Shown: positions 36,764 to 45,692, numbered from the stretch's first letter. The stretch is DNA of 64,000 nucleotides from JBLMXQ01 sp050257855 (GCA_050257855.1 JBLMXQ010000148.1:22879-86878); one strand, 5' to 3'. Notes: generated by a model from the letters alone, not told the origin. Numbers and translations: made by a program.

Positions 36764-37780
36764 CTACTCCCGTGGAAAGACGACGACGTTGACGGCGACG
36801 GTTACGAGTGCCTGTCCCTGCTGACAAGGCGGCGGAAACGCGGCCGGGAATGCCGGAGGCGGGATGCCCACCATCGTGAAGCGGAGCCTCACCGTGCGGT
36901 CCTGCAGCGCCAGCACGGTGACGTCGGCCAGGCGAACCGCGGTCGTGCCGCTCATCGTCGCCTGCGCGTCCACGAGCGACTCGTGGAGACCCACCTCGAC
37001 GGGAACCTCGAGTTCGCCGGCACTGACGGCGTCGCAGCCCACCTGCAGCACCGGTCCCTTCACCATCCGCTGAACGAGCTGGAACTCCGGAGCGCCCGAC
37101 GAGCGCGGGCCCCACCCCGGCACGCTCCGCGAGATGAAGGCGGCTGCCGGGCCGATCAGCGTCACGATCGGGACGCGCGCGGACGAGAATTCGCTGACGA
37201 ACCCGAACACGCCGCCGGCACCGAACGCCGGCGCGCCCGTGAATGCCTCGACGTCGGGCGCCGTGCGGTCGCCGACCACGAACCGCGTCGACTGGAAGCG
37301 GACGCGTTCCGTCAGGACCTTTGGCTTCCCGTCGCTCTGATGGCCGACGATGACGAAGACGTCGCCCGGGTCGGGTGCCACCACCGTGATGGGCACCGGG
37401 ACCATCCGCGCGGCGGGCCCGGACGCCCGCACGATGGCGAGATTGCCGACTCGCGCGCCGTCCGGCGGAAATACGATGCGCTCGCCGCCGACATCGAGCG
37501 TCGGGTTGTCGGCGACGAACAGCCGCGCGCGGACCGGACCCGATGGCTGCACGTCGGCGGTGGAGACAAACAGGTGCGCTGCCGTCAGGAAATACAGCGT
37601 GGCCTCGCCCTTCGGTCCGGGAACGGCGTGGATGAGAAACGCGGTGCCCTGGGCGGCGTGATCGCCGGCAGTCGCCTCGATACGGACGACGGTGCCGTCC
37701 GGGCGAGGTTCGGCCTGTGTCGCTGCCGATGCCGACGCGGTGACCAGGACTGCGGCGCATGCGAACAGTTGATATCGCAT
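36764..37780 (-). CDS. Secreted trypsin-fold protein lacking catalytic residues
   Basis: A 338-residue exported protein. Residues 1-20 are a signal peptide (MRYQLFACAAVLVTASASA). The body follows the trypsin/HtrA pattern: GTAFLIHAVPG, YFLTAAHLF with the His, then NLAIVRA where the catalytic Asp should be, and GAPAFGAGGVFGFVS where GNSGGP or GSPVF should place the Ser. Both Asp and Ser are therefore missing, so it is probably a pseudoprotease that binds rather than cuts. The C-terminal 120 residues are a separate beta-rich region with PPPAFPAAFPPP. Confidence 0.65.
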   Translation of the reverse strand: MRYQLFACAAVLVTASASAATQAEPRPDGTVVRIEATAGDHAAQGTAFLIHAVPGPKGEATLYFLTAAHLFVSTADVQPSGPVRARLFVADNPTLDVGGERIVFPPDGARVGNLAIVRASGPAARMVPVPITVVAPDPGDVFVIVGHQSDGKPKVLTERVRFQSTRFVVGDRTAPDVEAFTGAPAFGAGGVFGFVSEFSSARVPIVTLIGPAAAFISRSVPGWGPRSSGAPEFQLVQRMVKGPVLQVGCDAVSAGELEVPVEVGLHESLVDAQATMSGTTAVRLADVTVLALQDRTVRLRFTMVGIPPPAFPAAFPPPCQQGQALVTVAVNVVVFPRE

Positions 37781-37991
37781 GCCGAAGATCGATGCAGCCG
37801 GGATGCCTGAGGAAAACCGGCGGAATCCGGACGTCTGCCGGGGGATGCGGCCGGCGCCTCCGGAAATCCGGCATCGACCGGGGGCCGGGGGCCGGGGCGG
37901 GGGCCGGGTGGAGAAAGGCAGCGACTGAGTGCGGCCGAGGCTTTAAGATAGGCGGCACCCCACTGGAATCCCCGGTTCCGGAGACGAGCCC
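37781..37991. other. Divergent intergenic region with a G-quadruplex motif
   Basis: The 211-bp gap separates the pseudoprotease gene from a small membrane protein gene. It holds five G-runs at 37880-37908 (G5, G5, G4, G5, G3 with 1-2 base loops), a -10 box TAAGAT at 37944-37949, and CCGGAAATCCGGCATCG at 37860-37876, a near copy of sequence at 31584-31600. No coding potential is seen. Confidence 0.6.
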
Positions 37992-38645
37992 ATGAAGAAA
38001 CTCGCCATCGGCTGCGGCGTCGTCGTCGTGCTGGTCATCGTCGCGGCGACCGTCGCCTTCTACGTCGTTGCCTTCAAGGTCGGATCGTACGTCCGCGACT
38101 CCGGCGTCCTCGCGTCGCTGCAGACGCTCTCGAAGGGCGTCGTGAACCAGGCGCCGTTCACTCCCCCGGCGAACGGCGAGCTGACGCCCGAAATGATGAA
38201 GCGCTTCGCCGGCGTCCAGGAGAGCATGTACGCGAAGATGGGCAGCCGGTTCAATCAGATCGCCGCGATGCAGGACGAGATGCTGCGGCGCCAGCGCGAG
38301 GAGCACCGGCAGTCGACGCCGTCCGAGGACGTCAAGAACGTTTCCGCGATGATGGGTTTCGTTCTCCAGGCGCAGAGTGCGTGGGTCGATGCCCTGAACG
38401 AGCAGCATTTCTCGACGGACGAATACGTGTGGGTGCGGGGCCGCGTGTGGGCCGCCGTGGGCTCGCACGCGCTCGAGCTCAGCACCCGCAATCTGTCGGA
38501 AGCGCTGAAGCAGGGCAACGCGGCTGCACGGCCGATCCAGATCGCCAACCCGGACGATCCCGCTCTCAAGCGGAACAAGCAGCTCGTCGCGCCGTATTTG
38601 CCGAGGGCGAAGCAGTGGGGGGTGTTCGCGTTCTTCGGTCTGTGA
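37992..38645 (+). CDS. Small membrane-anchored protein, unknown function
   Basis: A 217-residue protein with one N-terminal membrane segment (AIGCGVVVVLVIVAATVAFY) and a helical, charged outer part. Met- and Gln-rich helices (EMMKRFAGVQESMYAKMGSRF, read here as two helices) suggest coiled coil. No known domain is recognised. The ATG at 37992 lies 42 bases after a TAAGAT -10 box, next to a G-quadruplex motif. It converges on the methyltransferase-like gene with 16 bp between. Confidence 0.6.
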   Translation: MKKLAIGCGVVVVLVIVAATVAFYVVAFKVGSYVRDSGVLASLQTLSKGVVNQAPFTPPANGELTPEMMKRFAGVQESMYAKMGSRFNQIAAMQDEMLRRQREEHRQSTPSEDVKNVSAMMGFVLQAQSAWVDALNEQHFSTDEYVWVRGRVWAAVGSHALELSTRNLSEALKQGNAAARPIQIANPDDPALKRNKQLVAPYLPRAKQWGVFAFFGL

Positions 38646-38661
38646 GCGCTTGCGGGCGTGA

Positions 38662-39234
38662 CTACCCGTGGACGAAAGGCACGAGCATCGGCACGCGCCG
38701 CGCGTAGGCATCGTATTCGCCGGCGCCGAGCTGCTCCCGCAGGAACTCTTCTTCGAGGTGCGCCTTGATGTACCAGCCGAAGGTCATCATCGCCGCGCCG
38801 ACGCACGCGAGCGCGGTGCCATACATCGCCGCGGTCGCGCCCGCGGATAAGATCAGGCCCGTGTAGATCGGGTGCCGAACCAGCGCGTACGGACCGCTGT
38901 CGACGATGTGGTGGGCGGCCTTGCGGCCGACCGAGCCGGACCACAGCCGACCGAGATGGATGCGGGCCCACCAGGCGAACGCGAAGCCCAGGACCGCGGC
39001 TGCGACCGCGAGCCATCCGGCCCTTCGGCCGATTCTCCAGAGCATCGAATCGGCGTGGAGCCGCTGTGGATAGACCTTGAACAGGAGCGCCGCGCCGGCC
39101 GCGGTGACGACGCGATAGACGATCTCGCGCGCGACCGGCGGTCGTTTTGCGGCCCGATCGCTCCACGCGGCAGCCGCGAACCAGGAGATCACCCAGACCA
39201 GCCACGCCAGCTGCATCGCGTATTCAGGTGTCAT
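38662..39234 (-). CDS. Isoprenylcysteine carboxyl methyltransferase family protein
   Basis: A 190-residue integral membrane protein with four to five helices. The C-terminal part has SGPYALVRHPIYTGLIL and HLEEEFLREQLGAGEYDAYARRVP, the signature of the ICMT/PEMT family that binds SAM at the membrane face. Bacterial members methylate unknown lipids or quinones. The ATG at 39234 is preceded by GAGGAG. It is divergent from the TPP enzyme gene. Confidence 0.85.
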   Translation of the reverse strand: MTPEYAMQLAWLVWVISWFAAAAWSDRAAKRPPVAREIVYRVVTAAGAALLFKVYPQRLHADSMLWRIGRRAGWLAVAAAVLGFAFAWWARIHLGRLWSGSVGRKAAHHIVDSGPYALVRHPIYTGLILSAGATAAMYGTALACVGAAMMTFGWYIKAHLEEEFLREQLGAGEYDAYARRVPMLVPFVHG

Positions 39235-39332
39235 GTGCTCCTCGCCGCCGGGTCCCATTGTAGGCGAACGGCGCGCCCGACTGGCTCCTGCGCATTGGCG
39301 TCGCCGGCGCGATCGTCCTTGTGCCACGCGCT

Positions 39333-39338
39333 GATAGT
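39333..39338 (+). promoter_or_regulatory. -10 box GATAGT before a probable leaderless start
   Basis: GATAGT ends 5 bases before the ATG at 39344. No ribosome site is present in the gap. If transcription starts further downstream, the in-frame ATG at 39359 would be used. Confidence 0.35.
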
Positions 39339-39343
39339 GGACG

Positions 39344-40993
39344 ATGATCCGCTCGATCATGGGCATCCCGTCCTTCACCGCGGCCCAGGCCGTCGTCGCG
39401 TCGCTCGAGGCGAACGGCATCACCGAGCTCTTCTGCCTGCCCGGCATTCAAAACGATCCCTTCTTCGACGCGCTCTTCGACTCGCGTGTGATTCGCCCGA
39501 TCCAGACGCGCCACGAGCAGGGCGCCGGTTACATGGCGCTAGGCGCCGCGCTCGCCACCGGACGCCCCTCCGCGTTCTGCGTGGTGCCCGGGCCGGGCTG
39601 GTTGAACACGACCGCCGCGATGGCGACCGCCTATGCGGTCAACGCCCCGGTGCTCGCGATCGTCGGGCAGATCCCGCAGCGGCTGATCGGACGCGGCCTC
39701 GGCATGCTGCACGAGCTCCCCGACCAGCTCGGGACCCTGCGGCTGCTGACGAAGTGGGCGGCGCGCATCGAGAGCGCGGCAGCCGCGCCGGAGGTGATGG
39801 CGCAGGCGTTCGCTCAGCTCACGGGCGGGCGGCGGCGGCCTGTCGCGATCGAATGCCCGCTGGACGTGTGGGGTGCCTCCGCCGATGGCCCGCTCGTGCG
39901 GCCGGCCGCGACGGTCCGGTCCGGACCGCCGCTCGACGACGATGCGATCGAGAAGGCGGCGCGAGTCGTCGGGCGCGCGACGCGGCCGCTGGTCGTGGTG
40001 GGCGGCGGCGCACAGCACGCGAGCGCCCAGGTGCGCGCGATCGCCGAGCTGCTCCAGGCGCCGGTGACCGCCTACCGGGCGGGCAAAGGGGTCCTCGACG
40101 CACGGCATCCGCTCTGGGCGCCGTTCCCCGCGGGTCACGCGCTGTGGGCGGACGCCGACGTCGTGCTCGCCGTCGGGACGCGGCTGCAGATTCAGCAGAT
40201 GGAGTTCGGCGTCGATCAGAATCTCGCCATCGTCCGCATCGACATCGACGAAGCCGAGCTGGCGCGCATTCATGCGCCGGCGGTCGGGATCGTCGGGGAC
40301 GCGGCGGAGGCGCTGGCGCGACTCGCCGATGGTCTGCCGGCGCACATGACCCGCCGGACCGATCGCGTGCCGGAAATTCGAGGCGTGGTCGAACGCACCC
40401 ACGCCGAGCTGGCGCGCCAGTTCGCGCCGCAGATGGCCTACCTGAACGCCATCCGCGCGGCGCTGCCGGAGGACGGCATCTTCGTTGACGATCTCACGCA
40501 GGTCGGATACGTGGGCCGCTCGCTCTATCCGGCGTACGGGCCGCACACGTATCTGTCAGCCGGCTATCAGGGCACGCTCGGCTGGGGCTACGCGGCGGCG
40601 CTCGGCGCGAAAGCGGCCCGGCCGGACGCGCCGGTCGTGTCAATCGGCGGCGACGGCGGTTTCATGTTCAACGTCCAGGAACTCGCCACGGCCGTGCACC
40701 ACCGTCTCGGAGTCGTGGCGATCGTGTTCAACGACAACGCCTACGGGAACGTTCGCCGTATCCAGCAGCAGCGGTACCGCGGACGCGTCATCGCGAGCGA
40801 CCTGACGAATCCGGATTTCGTCGCGATGGCGGACAGTTTCGGCGTCGCGGGCGAACGCGTGGCGTCGGCCGGGGGCCTTCGCGAAGTGCTCGCGCAGGCG
40901 ATCGCGCGCGACCGGCCCGCGCTGATCGAGGTGCCGATCGGCGAGATGCCGGATCCGTGGCCGTTGATCCATCCGCCGAGGAACAGGGGCTAG
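39344..40993 (+). CDS. Thiamine pyrophosphate-dependent enzyme (acetolactate synthase-like)
   Basis: A 549-residue protein with the three domains of the acetolactate synthase/benzoylformate decarboxylase family. The catalytic Glu lies in TRHEQGAGYMA near residue 58; the C-terminal domain has GGDGGFMFNVQELAT and FNDNAYG for Mg2+ and TPP. No small regulatory subunit gene is near, so a catabolic 2-keto acid decarboxylase or carboligase is more likely than a branched-chain amino acid synthase. It stands alone and converges on the TlpA-like gene. Confidence 0.85.
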   Translation: MIRSIMGIPSFTAAQAVVASLEANGITELFCLPGIQNDPFFDALFDSRVIRPIQTRHEQGAGYMALGAALATGRPSAFCVVPGPGWLNTTAAMATAYAVNAPVLAIVGQIPQRLIGRGLGMLHELPDQLGTLRLLTKWAARIESAAAAPEVMAQAFAQLTGGRRRPVAIECPLDVWGASADGPLVRPAATVRSGPPLDDDAIEKAARVVGRATRPLVVVGGGAQHASAQVRAIAELLQAPVTAYRAGKGVLDARHPLWAPFPAGHALWADADVVLAVGTRLQIQQMEFGVDQNLAIVRIDIDEAELARIHAPAVGIVGDAAEALARLADGLPAHMTRRTDRVPEIRGVVERTHAELARQFAPQMAYLNAIRAALPEDGIFVDDLTQVGYVGRSLYPAYGPHTYLSAGYQGTLGWGYAAALGAKAARPDAPVVSIGGDGGFMFNVQELATAVHHRLGVVAIVFNDNAYGNVRRIQQQRYRGRVIASDLTNPDFVAMADSFGVAGERVASAGGLREVLAQAIARDRPALIEVPIGEMPDPWPLIHPPRNRG

Positions 40994-41011
40994 TTCAGGG
41001 GCTGGGGGGAA

Positions 41012-41031
41012 GGGCGACCCGAAGGTCGTCC
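41012..41031. terminator. Weak hairpin between convergent genes
   Basis: GGGCGACC and GGTCGTCC pair with one mismatch around CGAA. The structure lies between two convergent stops (40993 and 41033). It resembles the larger palindromic element in layout (arms around GAA), so it may belong to the same repeat family. No T-run follows on either strand. Confidence 0.35.
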
Positions 41032-41032
41032 G

Positions 41033-41848
41033 CTACCGGATTGCCGCGGCGACGATCTGACGCGCGAGCGGGAGGCTGACGCCGCAGCTCGGGTCGTCGA
41101 TGCGGCAGCGCGCCACGGTCAGTCCGCAGCCGCACGTGCACGGATCCGTGTTCATCTTCTCGAGCACGGCGCCGCGCCGGTCGGCGGGGACTTTCGAGAG
41201 ATCGACGCCGGGAATGCTCGCCACCTCGGCGACGTTGTCGAGCCCCTGAGGCTTGTCGGGATCCACGAGCTTGACCGACGCGTGCGGCTCGAGGCCGGCC
41301 AGCGCGCGCACTTCCTGTTCGGTCTGCGCCGGGCCCAGCATCCCGATGTGCTTCTGGACGACGCGGCCGTCGCGGTCGACGACGAAGGTGGTCGGGAGCG
41401 CGTCGATGCCGGGGAAGAGCTTCTCGATTTCCGGCGTGGTCATCGCGACCGGGTAGTTCATCTTCATCCCGCTCGCAAACGACTTCACCGCGTCCGGCGG
41501 CGCTTCGTCCTCGGAGATGCCGACGATCTGCAGCTGGTCCCTGTATTTCGCCTGCAGCGCGACCAGCGAGGGAATCTCCGAGCGGCAGGGGCCGCACCAG
41601 GTCGCCCAGAAGTTGATGAGCGTCACCCTGCCGCGGAAGTCGCCCGGCGCGAGCGTCCCGCCGTCGAGCGTCCGGACGCTGAAGGCCGGCACCTCGGTCG
41701 GGTTCCGGAAGAACTCGACCGTCATCGACTCGCTGCCGGCGTAGGCCGGCGCCAGCGCCGCGGACGCGTGCGTCGCGCGCATGGCGATCCACGCGACCGA
41801 AACGGCAAGAATGGCAGCGCCGACGGCGAGGAGGCGTCCTGGAGTCAC
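41033..41848 (-). CDS. TlpA-like membrane thioredoxin with a Cys-rich C-terminal domain
   Basis: A 271-residue protein with an N-terminal membrane anchor (residues 5-22) and a periplasmic thioredoxin domain whose active site is FWATWCGPC. Residues 235-262 form an extra domain with five cysteines (CTCGCGLTVARCRIDDPSC). This tail is unusual for TlpA and could bind metal or act as a redox partner. The GTG start lies 9 bases after a TACAAT -10 box on the minus strand. Thiol reduction for cytochrome maturation is the usual role of the core domain. Confidence 0.85.
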   Translation of the reverse strand: MTPGRLLAVGAAILAVSVAWIAMRATHASAALAPAYAGSESMTVEFFRNPTEVPAFSVRTLDGGTLAPGDFRGRVTLINFWATWCGPCRSEIPSLVALQAKYRDQLQIVGISEDEAPPDAVKSFASGMKMNYPVAMTTPEIEKLFPGIDALPTTFVVDRDGRVVQKHIGMLGPAQTEQEVRALAGLEPHASVKLVDPDKPQGLDNVAEVASIPGVDLSKVPADRRGAVLEKMNTDPCTCGCGLTVARCRIDDPSCGVSLPLARQIVAAAIR

Positions 41849-41878
41849 AAGGCCCCCATTGTACTACCGCGCCGCATG

Positions 41879-42625
41879 CTAGCGCACCGCGTCCCGCGTG
41901 GCCCGAAAGCCGTCCAGGGCCAGGGCCGTGTCGAAGCTGACGGCCACGAGCTGGGCGCCCAGGGCCAGCCAGCGGCGCGCGAGCGCCGGCGTCGGGGCGA
42001 AGGCCGCCGTGGCGACGCGACGCTCGCCGGCGGACCGCACGATCCGCTCCATTCGCGCCAGGACGTCCGGATGCTCCACCTGCCCGGGCACGCCGAGCGA
42101 CTGCGACAGGTCGAACGGTCCGATGAAGATGCCGTCGAGCCCCGGCGTGGCGACGATCTCGTCGAGCGCCTCGATGCCGGCGGTTCCTTCGACCATGACG
42201 AGCACGGCGGCGTCGCCGTTGGCGCGCCCGAACCACTCCGCCGTCGCCGCGTAGCCGGCCGCGCGCACGTACGGATTGCTCCCGCGGCGGCCGCCCGGAC
42301 CGAAGCGCGCCGATGCCACGGCCGCCTCCGCCTGCGCGCCGGATTCCACCTGCGGCACGAGGACGGCCGCCGCCCCGACGTCGAGCGCGCCGCCGATGAG
42401 CGACGGTTCGTTCGTCCGCACGCGCACGATCGGCGCAATCCCGGCGCCAGTGGCTGCGGGCACGAGCACGTTGAGCGCCTCCGGGCCGAGCGGCCCGTGC
42501 TCGGTGTCGAGCACGACGGCGTCGTAGCCGGCCTTCGCCAGCAGCTCGACGACGATTGGCGATGCGATCATGGAAAACGTGGCGACGAGCGGCGGGCCGG
42601 ACCGGAGGCGTTCGGGGAAGCGCAT
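41879..42625 (-). CDS. HpcH/HpaI-family aldolase
   Basis: A 248-residue TIM-barrel enzyme. VLDTEHGPLGPE (residues 39-50) holds the catalytic His and metal contacts, LVPQVESGAQAE the metal-binding Glu, and GIFIGPFDLSQSLGVPG the conserved Asp. Family members split or form 2-keto-3-deoxy acids from pyruvate and an aldehyde. It stands 30 bp upstream of the TlpA-like gene on the same strand. A TATGAT -10 box ends 11 bases before the ATG. Confidence 0.88.
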   Translation of the reverse strand: MRFPERLRSGPPLVATFSMIASPIVVELLAKAGYDAVVLDTEHGPLGPEALNVLVPAATGAGIAPIVRVRTNEPSLIGGALDVGAAAVLVPQVESGAQAEAAVASARFGPGGRRGSNPYVRAAGYAATAEWFGRANGDAAVLVMVEGTAGIEALDEIVATPGLDGIFIGPFDLSQSLGVPGQVEHPDVLARMERIVRSAGERRVATAAFAPTPALARRWLALGAQLVAVSFDTALALDGFRATRDAVR

Positions 42626-42688
42626 GCGCGGGCATCATCATACCCGGGATGACACCCTGGCGCCGGCAGGGAACGGCCGCCCGATCGG

Positions 42689-43819
42689 TCAGGCGGGGAG
42701 TTCGCGGCGCAGCCGCAGCAACTGCAGCAGGTAGGACCGCGTGACCACGCCCTCGACACGGCCGTTGGAGACGACCGCGACCTGCGAGACGTTGTCGCGG
42801 CCCATCACCGTGAGCGCGTCGGTCGCGGGCGCGTCGGGCGCGACGGCGTGCAGCGACTCGATCGGCTGCATCGCGTCCGCCACCGTGGCGCGCTCGCGCT
42901 GCTCCGCCGGCATGCGCCCGACGTCGTCGGCGGAAATGACGCCGAGCGTCCGTCCGTCGCGCTCGACCACGAAACAGCGCCCGGGCATCTGCAGGAGTCC
43001 CTCGCGCACGAACCTGCCGAGCGGCATCTCCGGATCGACCCCGATGCAGTCGCGCGCCATCACGTCGCCGACACGCACGCCGTCGAGAGACGCCGTGACC
43101 TCGGCCTGGGCGTAATTGGCCCGCGCCGAGTCGAGCAGGAACCAGCCGATGAACGCAATCCACAGTCCGCTGAAATTGCTGTAGGTGAACGCCGAGAAGA
43201 CCCCGGCGGCGATGAACAGCACGCCGATCGCCTGACCGATGCGCGCCGCGATGCGCGTGGCGCGGCCGCCGTTCTGCGTAATCGCCCAGATGATCGCCCG
43301 CAGCACGCGGCCGCCATCCAGCGGGAAGCCGGGGATCAGATTGAAGGTCGCCAGCGCGATGTTGATGTAGGCGAGCCACCCGAACAGGGCGGCCACGACC
43401 GACGGCGATTCCGCCCCGCCATGCCAGCCGGCGGCGGCGGCGATGCCGGCGCACGCGAATCCGATCGCGTAGCTCGCGATCGGCCCCGCGATCGCCATCC
43501 AGAACTCGCGCCCGGGCGTCGCGGCGTCACGCTCGATCTGCGCGACGCCGCCAAGCGCGAACAGCGTGATGCCGCGCACCGGTATGCCCTCGAAACGCGC
43601 GACCGTCGCGTGGGCCAGCTCGTGCAGCACGATGCCGACGAAGAAGAGCGCGCCGGTGGCGCCCGCGAGCATCCAGACGCCGGTCGTACCCCACGACGGA
43701 TTCTCGGCAGCGAACTGGCCGGCGAGCGACCAGATGATCAGCCATGCGATGACGAACCAGCTGTAATGGAGCCCCACGGGGACGCCGAACCATCGACCGA
43801 GCCGGACGGTGGGATTCAT
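42689..43819 (-). CDS. Site-2 protease family membrane metalloprotease with CBS domains
   Basis: A 376-residue intramembrane zinc protease of the SpoIVFB/Rip3 type. The zinc motif is VLHELAHATVA, and LIPGFPLDGGRVL gives the third ligand Asp. Six hydrophobic segments occupy residues 15-235. Two CBS domains follow (VGDVMARDCIGV, VADAMQPIESL) and may sense adenine nucleotides. A GAGGGGAG ribosome site precedes the ATG. Substrates of such proteases are membrane anchored anti-sigma factors or similar; none is adjacent. Confidence 0.9.
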   Translation of the reverse strand: MNPTVRLGRWFGVPVGLHYSWFVIAWLIIWSLAGQFAAENPSWGTTGVWMLAGATGALFFVGIVLHELAHATVARFEGIPVRGITLFALGGVAQIERDAATPGREFWMAIAGPIASYAIGFACAGIAAAAGWHGGAESPSVVAALFGWLAYINIALATFNLIPGFPLDGGRVLRAIIWAITQNGGRATRIAARIGQAIGVLFIAAGVFSAFTYSNFSGLWIAFIGWFLLDSARANYAQAEVTASLDGVRVGDVMARDCIGVDPEMPLGRFVREGLLQMPGRCFVVERDGRTLGVISADDVGRMPAEQRERATVADAMQPIESLHAVAPDAPATDALTVMGRDNVSQVAVVSNGRVEGVVTRSYLLQLLRLRRELPA

Positions 43820-43968
43820 GATCAGCTCCCCTCGTGCAACAGCAATACCGAAATCTTAACGTCGGCCGGGTCGATCCGCGTCCTCTTTTGCGCGTCACCC
43901 CGCCTGACGCCCCTTCACGCTCCGCCGCCGCCCGGCTGACGCCTCGCACTTCATTGAGGGGCGCTCGG

Positions 43969-43974
43969 TATAAT
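43969..43974 (+). promoter_or_regulatory. -10 box TATAAT
   Basis: A perfect TATAAT ends 11 bases before the ATG at 43986, so the leader would be about 5 bases and holds no ribosome site. The -35 is weak. The 166-bp gap to the left holds nothing else that I can support. Confidence 0.5.
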
Positions 43975-43985
43975 CGCAATCTCCT

Positions 43986-45692
43986 ATGCGAAGACCAATT
44001 CTCGTGGCTGTGCTGGCCGGCGTGGCGCTGCTGCCGGTGCGCGCTCTCGAACACGCCGATCGTATTTTCGTCGACGGCCGGATCTGGACGGCGGATACTG
44101 CGCATCCTTACGCGGAGGCGCTCGCGGTCTCCGGCGATCGGCTGCTCGTCGTCGGCTCCACTGCCGACGTGCGCGCCGTCGCCGGCCCCGACACCGCAGT
44201 CGTGGACCTGAAGGGCCGCTTCGTCGTGCCCGGCTTCCGGGACTCGCACGCTCATTTCCCCGGGCCGACCGACTCGGTCGACCTGAGCGACGCGTCCAGC
44301 GTCCGCGAGGTGCAGCGGCGGCTGATCGAGTTCGCGCGGACGCATCCAACCGAAGCCTGGATCCGCGGCCGCGGGTGGGGCTACTCGGCGTTTCCCGATC
44401 GGAAGCCCGACAAACGCTACCTCGACGAGGTCGTCCCGACCCGTCCCGCGTATGTCGTCGAACGCGACGGTCACATGGGATTGGCCAACTCGAAAGCCCT
44501 CGCGGTGGCGGGCATCACGAAGGACACACCGGATCCACCGAACGGCCACATCGAGCGCGACGCAGCCGGAGAGCCGACCGGAGAGCTGAAAGAGGCGGCG
44601 CAGCAGCTGCTGACGCGGCACATCCCGGCGCCGACCGCGGAGGAGCGGTACCAGGCGTTTCTGGCGCACATGGATCGCGCAGCCGCGGCCGGGCTGACCG
44701 CCATCCAGAACGCGAGCTGGAGTCCGGACGACCAGCCGCTCGTCCTGCGCGCCCTGTCCGAGGGCCGGCTGAAGCTGCGCTTCCGGTTCGCCACGCCGAT
44801 CCTTCTGACGTCGATGTATCCGCGCGGCCACAGGATGGACGCGCCGCTCACCTCGGCCGATCTCGCGGGCGCCCGGGAGCTGCGCGATACCTTTCGCGGG
44901 CCGCTGGTCGAGTTTGGCGCGGTCAAGGGCGTGCTCGACGGCGTAATCGACGCCAGAACGGCAGCGATGATGCAGCCGTACGTCGGCGGCGGCACGGGAC
45001 TGCCGTTCTGGGACCAGGATGACCTCGACCGGACCGTGGCCCTCTACGATCAGGAAGGCTTTCAGGTGCTGCTGCACGCGATCGGCGACAAGGCGATCCA
45101 CATGGCGCTCGACGCGTACGAGTACGCGGCACGTGTGAACGGAACCAGCGGCCGGCGGCATCGCGTGGAGCACGTCGAAGTGCCGGACCTCGGTGACATC
45201 GCCCGCTTCAGGCAGCTGGGGGTGATCGCGTCGACCCAGGCGATGTTCGCGCTCCCGGACGACACCACGCTTCACAACTACGCGGTCGTCCTCGGGCCGG
45301 CGCGCGCGTCGCACGCGAACGCCTTCAGGCTGTTCGACGAGGCAGGCGTGGTGCAGGCGTTCGGCAGCGACTGGAGCGTGTTCCCGTTCGAGCCGCTCCC
45401 GGCCATGTATGTCGCGGCCACCCGGATGACTCCGGCGGGCACCCCGGCCGGCGGGTGGTACCCGGAGAACCGGATTCCAGTCGAGGCTGCGCTCCGGCAC
45501 TACACGATCGACGGCGCGTACGCGAGCTTCGACGAGGCGAAGGAAGGGTCGCTCGTGGCCGGCAAGCTCGCCGACTTCGTCGTGCTCTCCCAGGACATCC
45601 TCGCGTCGCCGCCCCGGGTCCTGCTCGATGCCCGCGTGCTGCTCACCGTGATGGGCGGTCGAGACACGTACCGCGCCCCGGCGTTTCCATGA
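43986..45692 (+). CDS. Amidohydrolase (YtcJ-like), exported
   Basis: A 568-residue metal-dependent hydrolase with a signal peptide in residues 1-20. VVPGFRDSHAHFPG gives the HxH metal ligands, LLHAIGDKAIHMALDAYE and RRHRVEHVEV further His, and FGSDWSVFPFEP the catalytic Asp. PENRIPVEAALRHYTIDGAYAS and GKLADFVVLSQD are typical of the YtcJ group, which cleaves amides of unknown nature. Its stop overlaps the next ATG, which couples it to a gene of unknown function. Confidence 0.87.
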   Translation: MRRPILVAVLAGVALLPVRALEHADRIFVDGRIWTADTAHPYAEALAVSGDRLLVVGSTADVRAVAGPDTAVVDLKGRFVVPGFRDSHAHFPGPTDSVDLSDASSVREVQRRLIEFARTHPTEAWIRGRGWGYSAFPDRKPDKRYLDEVVPTRPAYVVERDGHMGLANSKALAVAGITKDTPDPPNGHIERDAAGEPTGELKEAAQQLLTRHIPAPTAEERYQAFLAHMDRAAAAGLTAIQNASWSPDDQPLVLRALSEGRLKLRFRFATPILLTSMYPRGHRMDAPLTSADLAGARELRDTFRGPLVEFGAVKGVLDGVIDARTAAMMQPYVGGGTGLPFWDQDDLDRTVALYDQEGFQVLLHAIGDKAIHMALDAYEYAARVNGTSGRRHRVEHVEVPDLGDIARFRQLGVIASTQAMFALPDDTTLHNYAVVLGPARASHANAFRLFDEAGVVQAFGSDWSVFPFEPLPAMYVAATRMTPAGTPAGGWYPENRIPVEAALRHYTIDGAYASFDEAKEGSLVAGKLADFVVLSQDILASPPRVLLDARVLLTVMGGRDTYRAPAFP

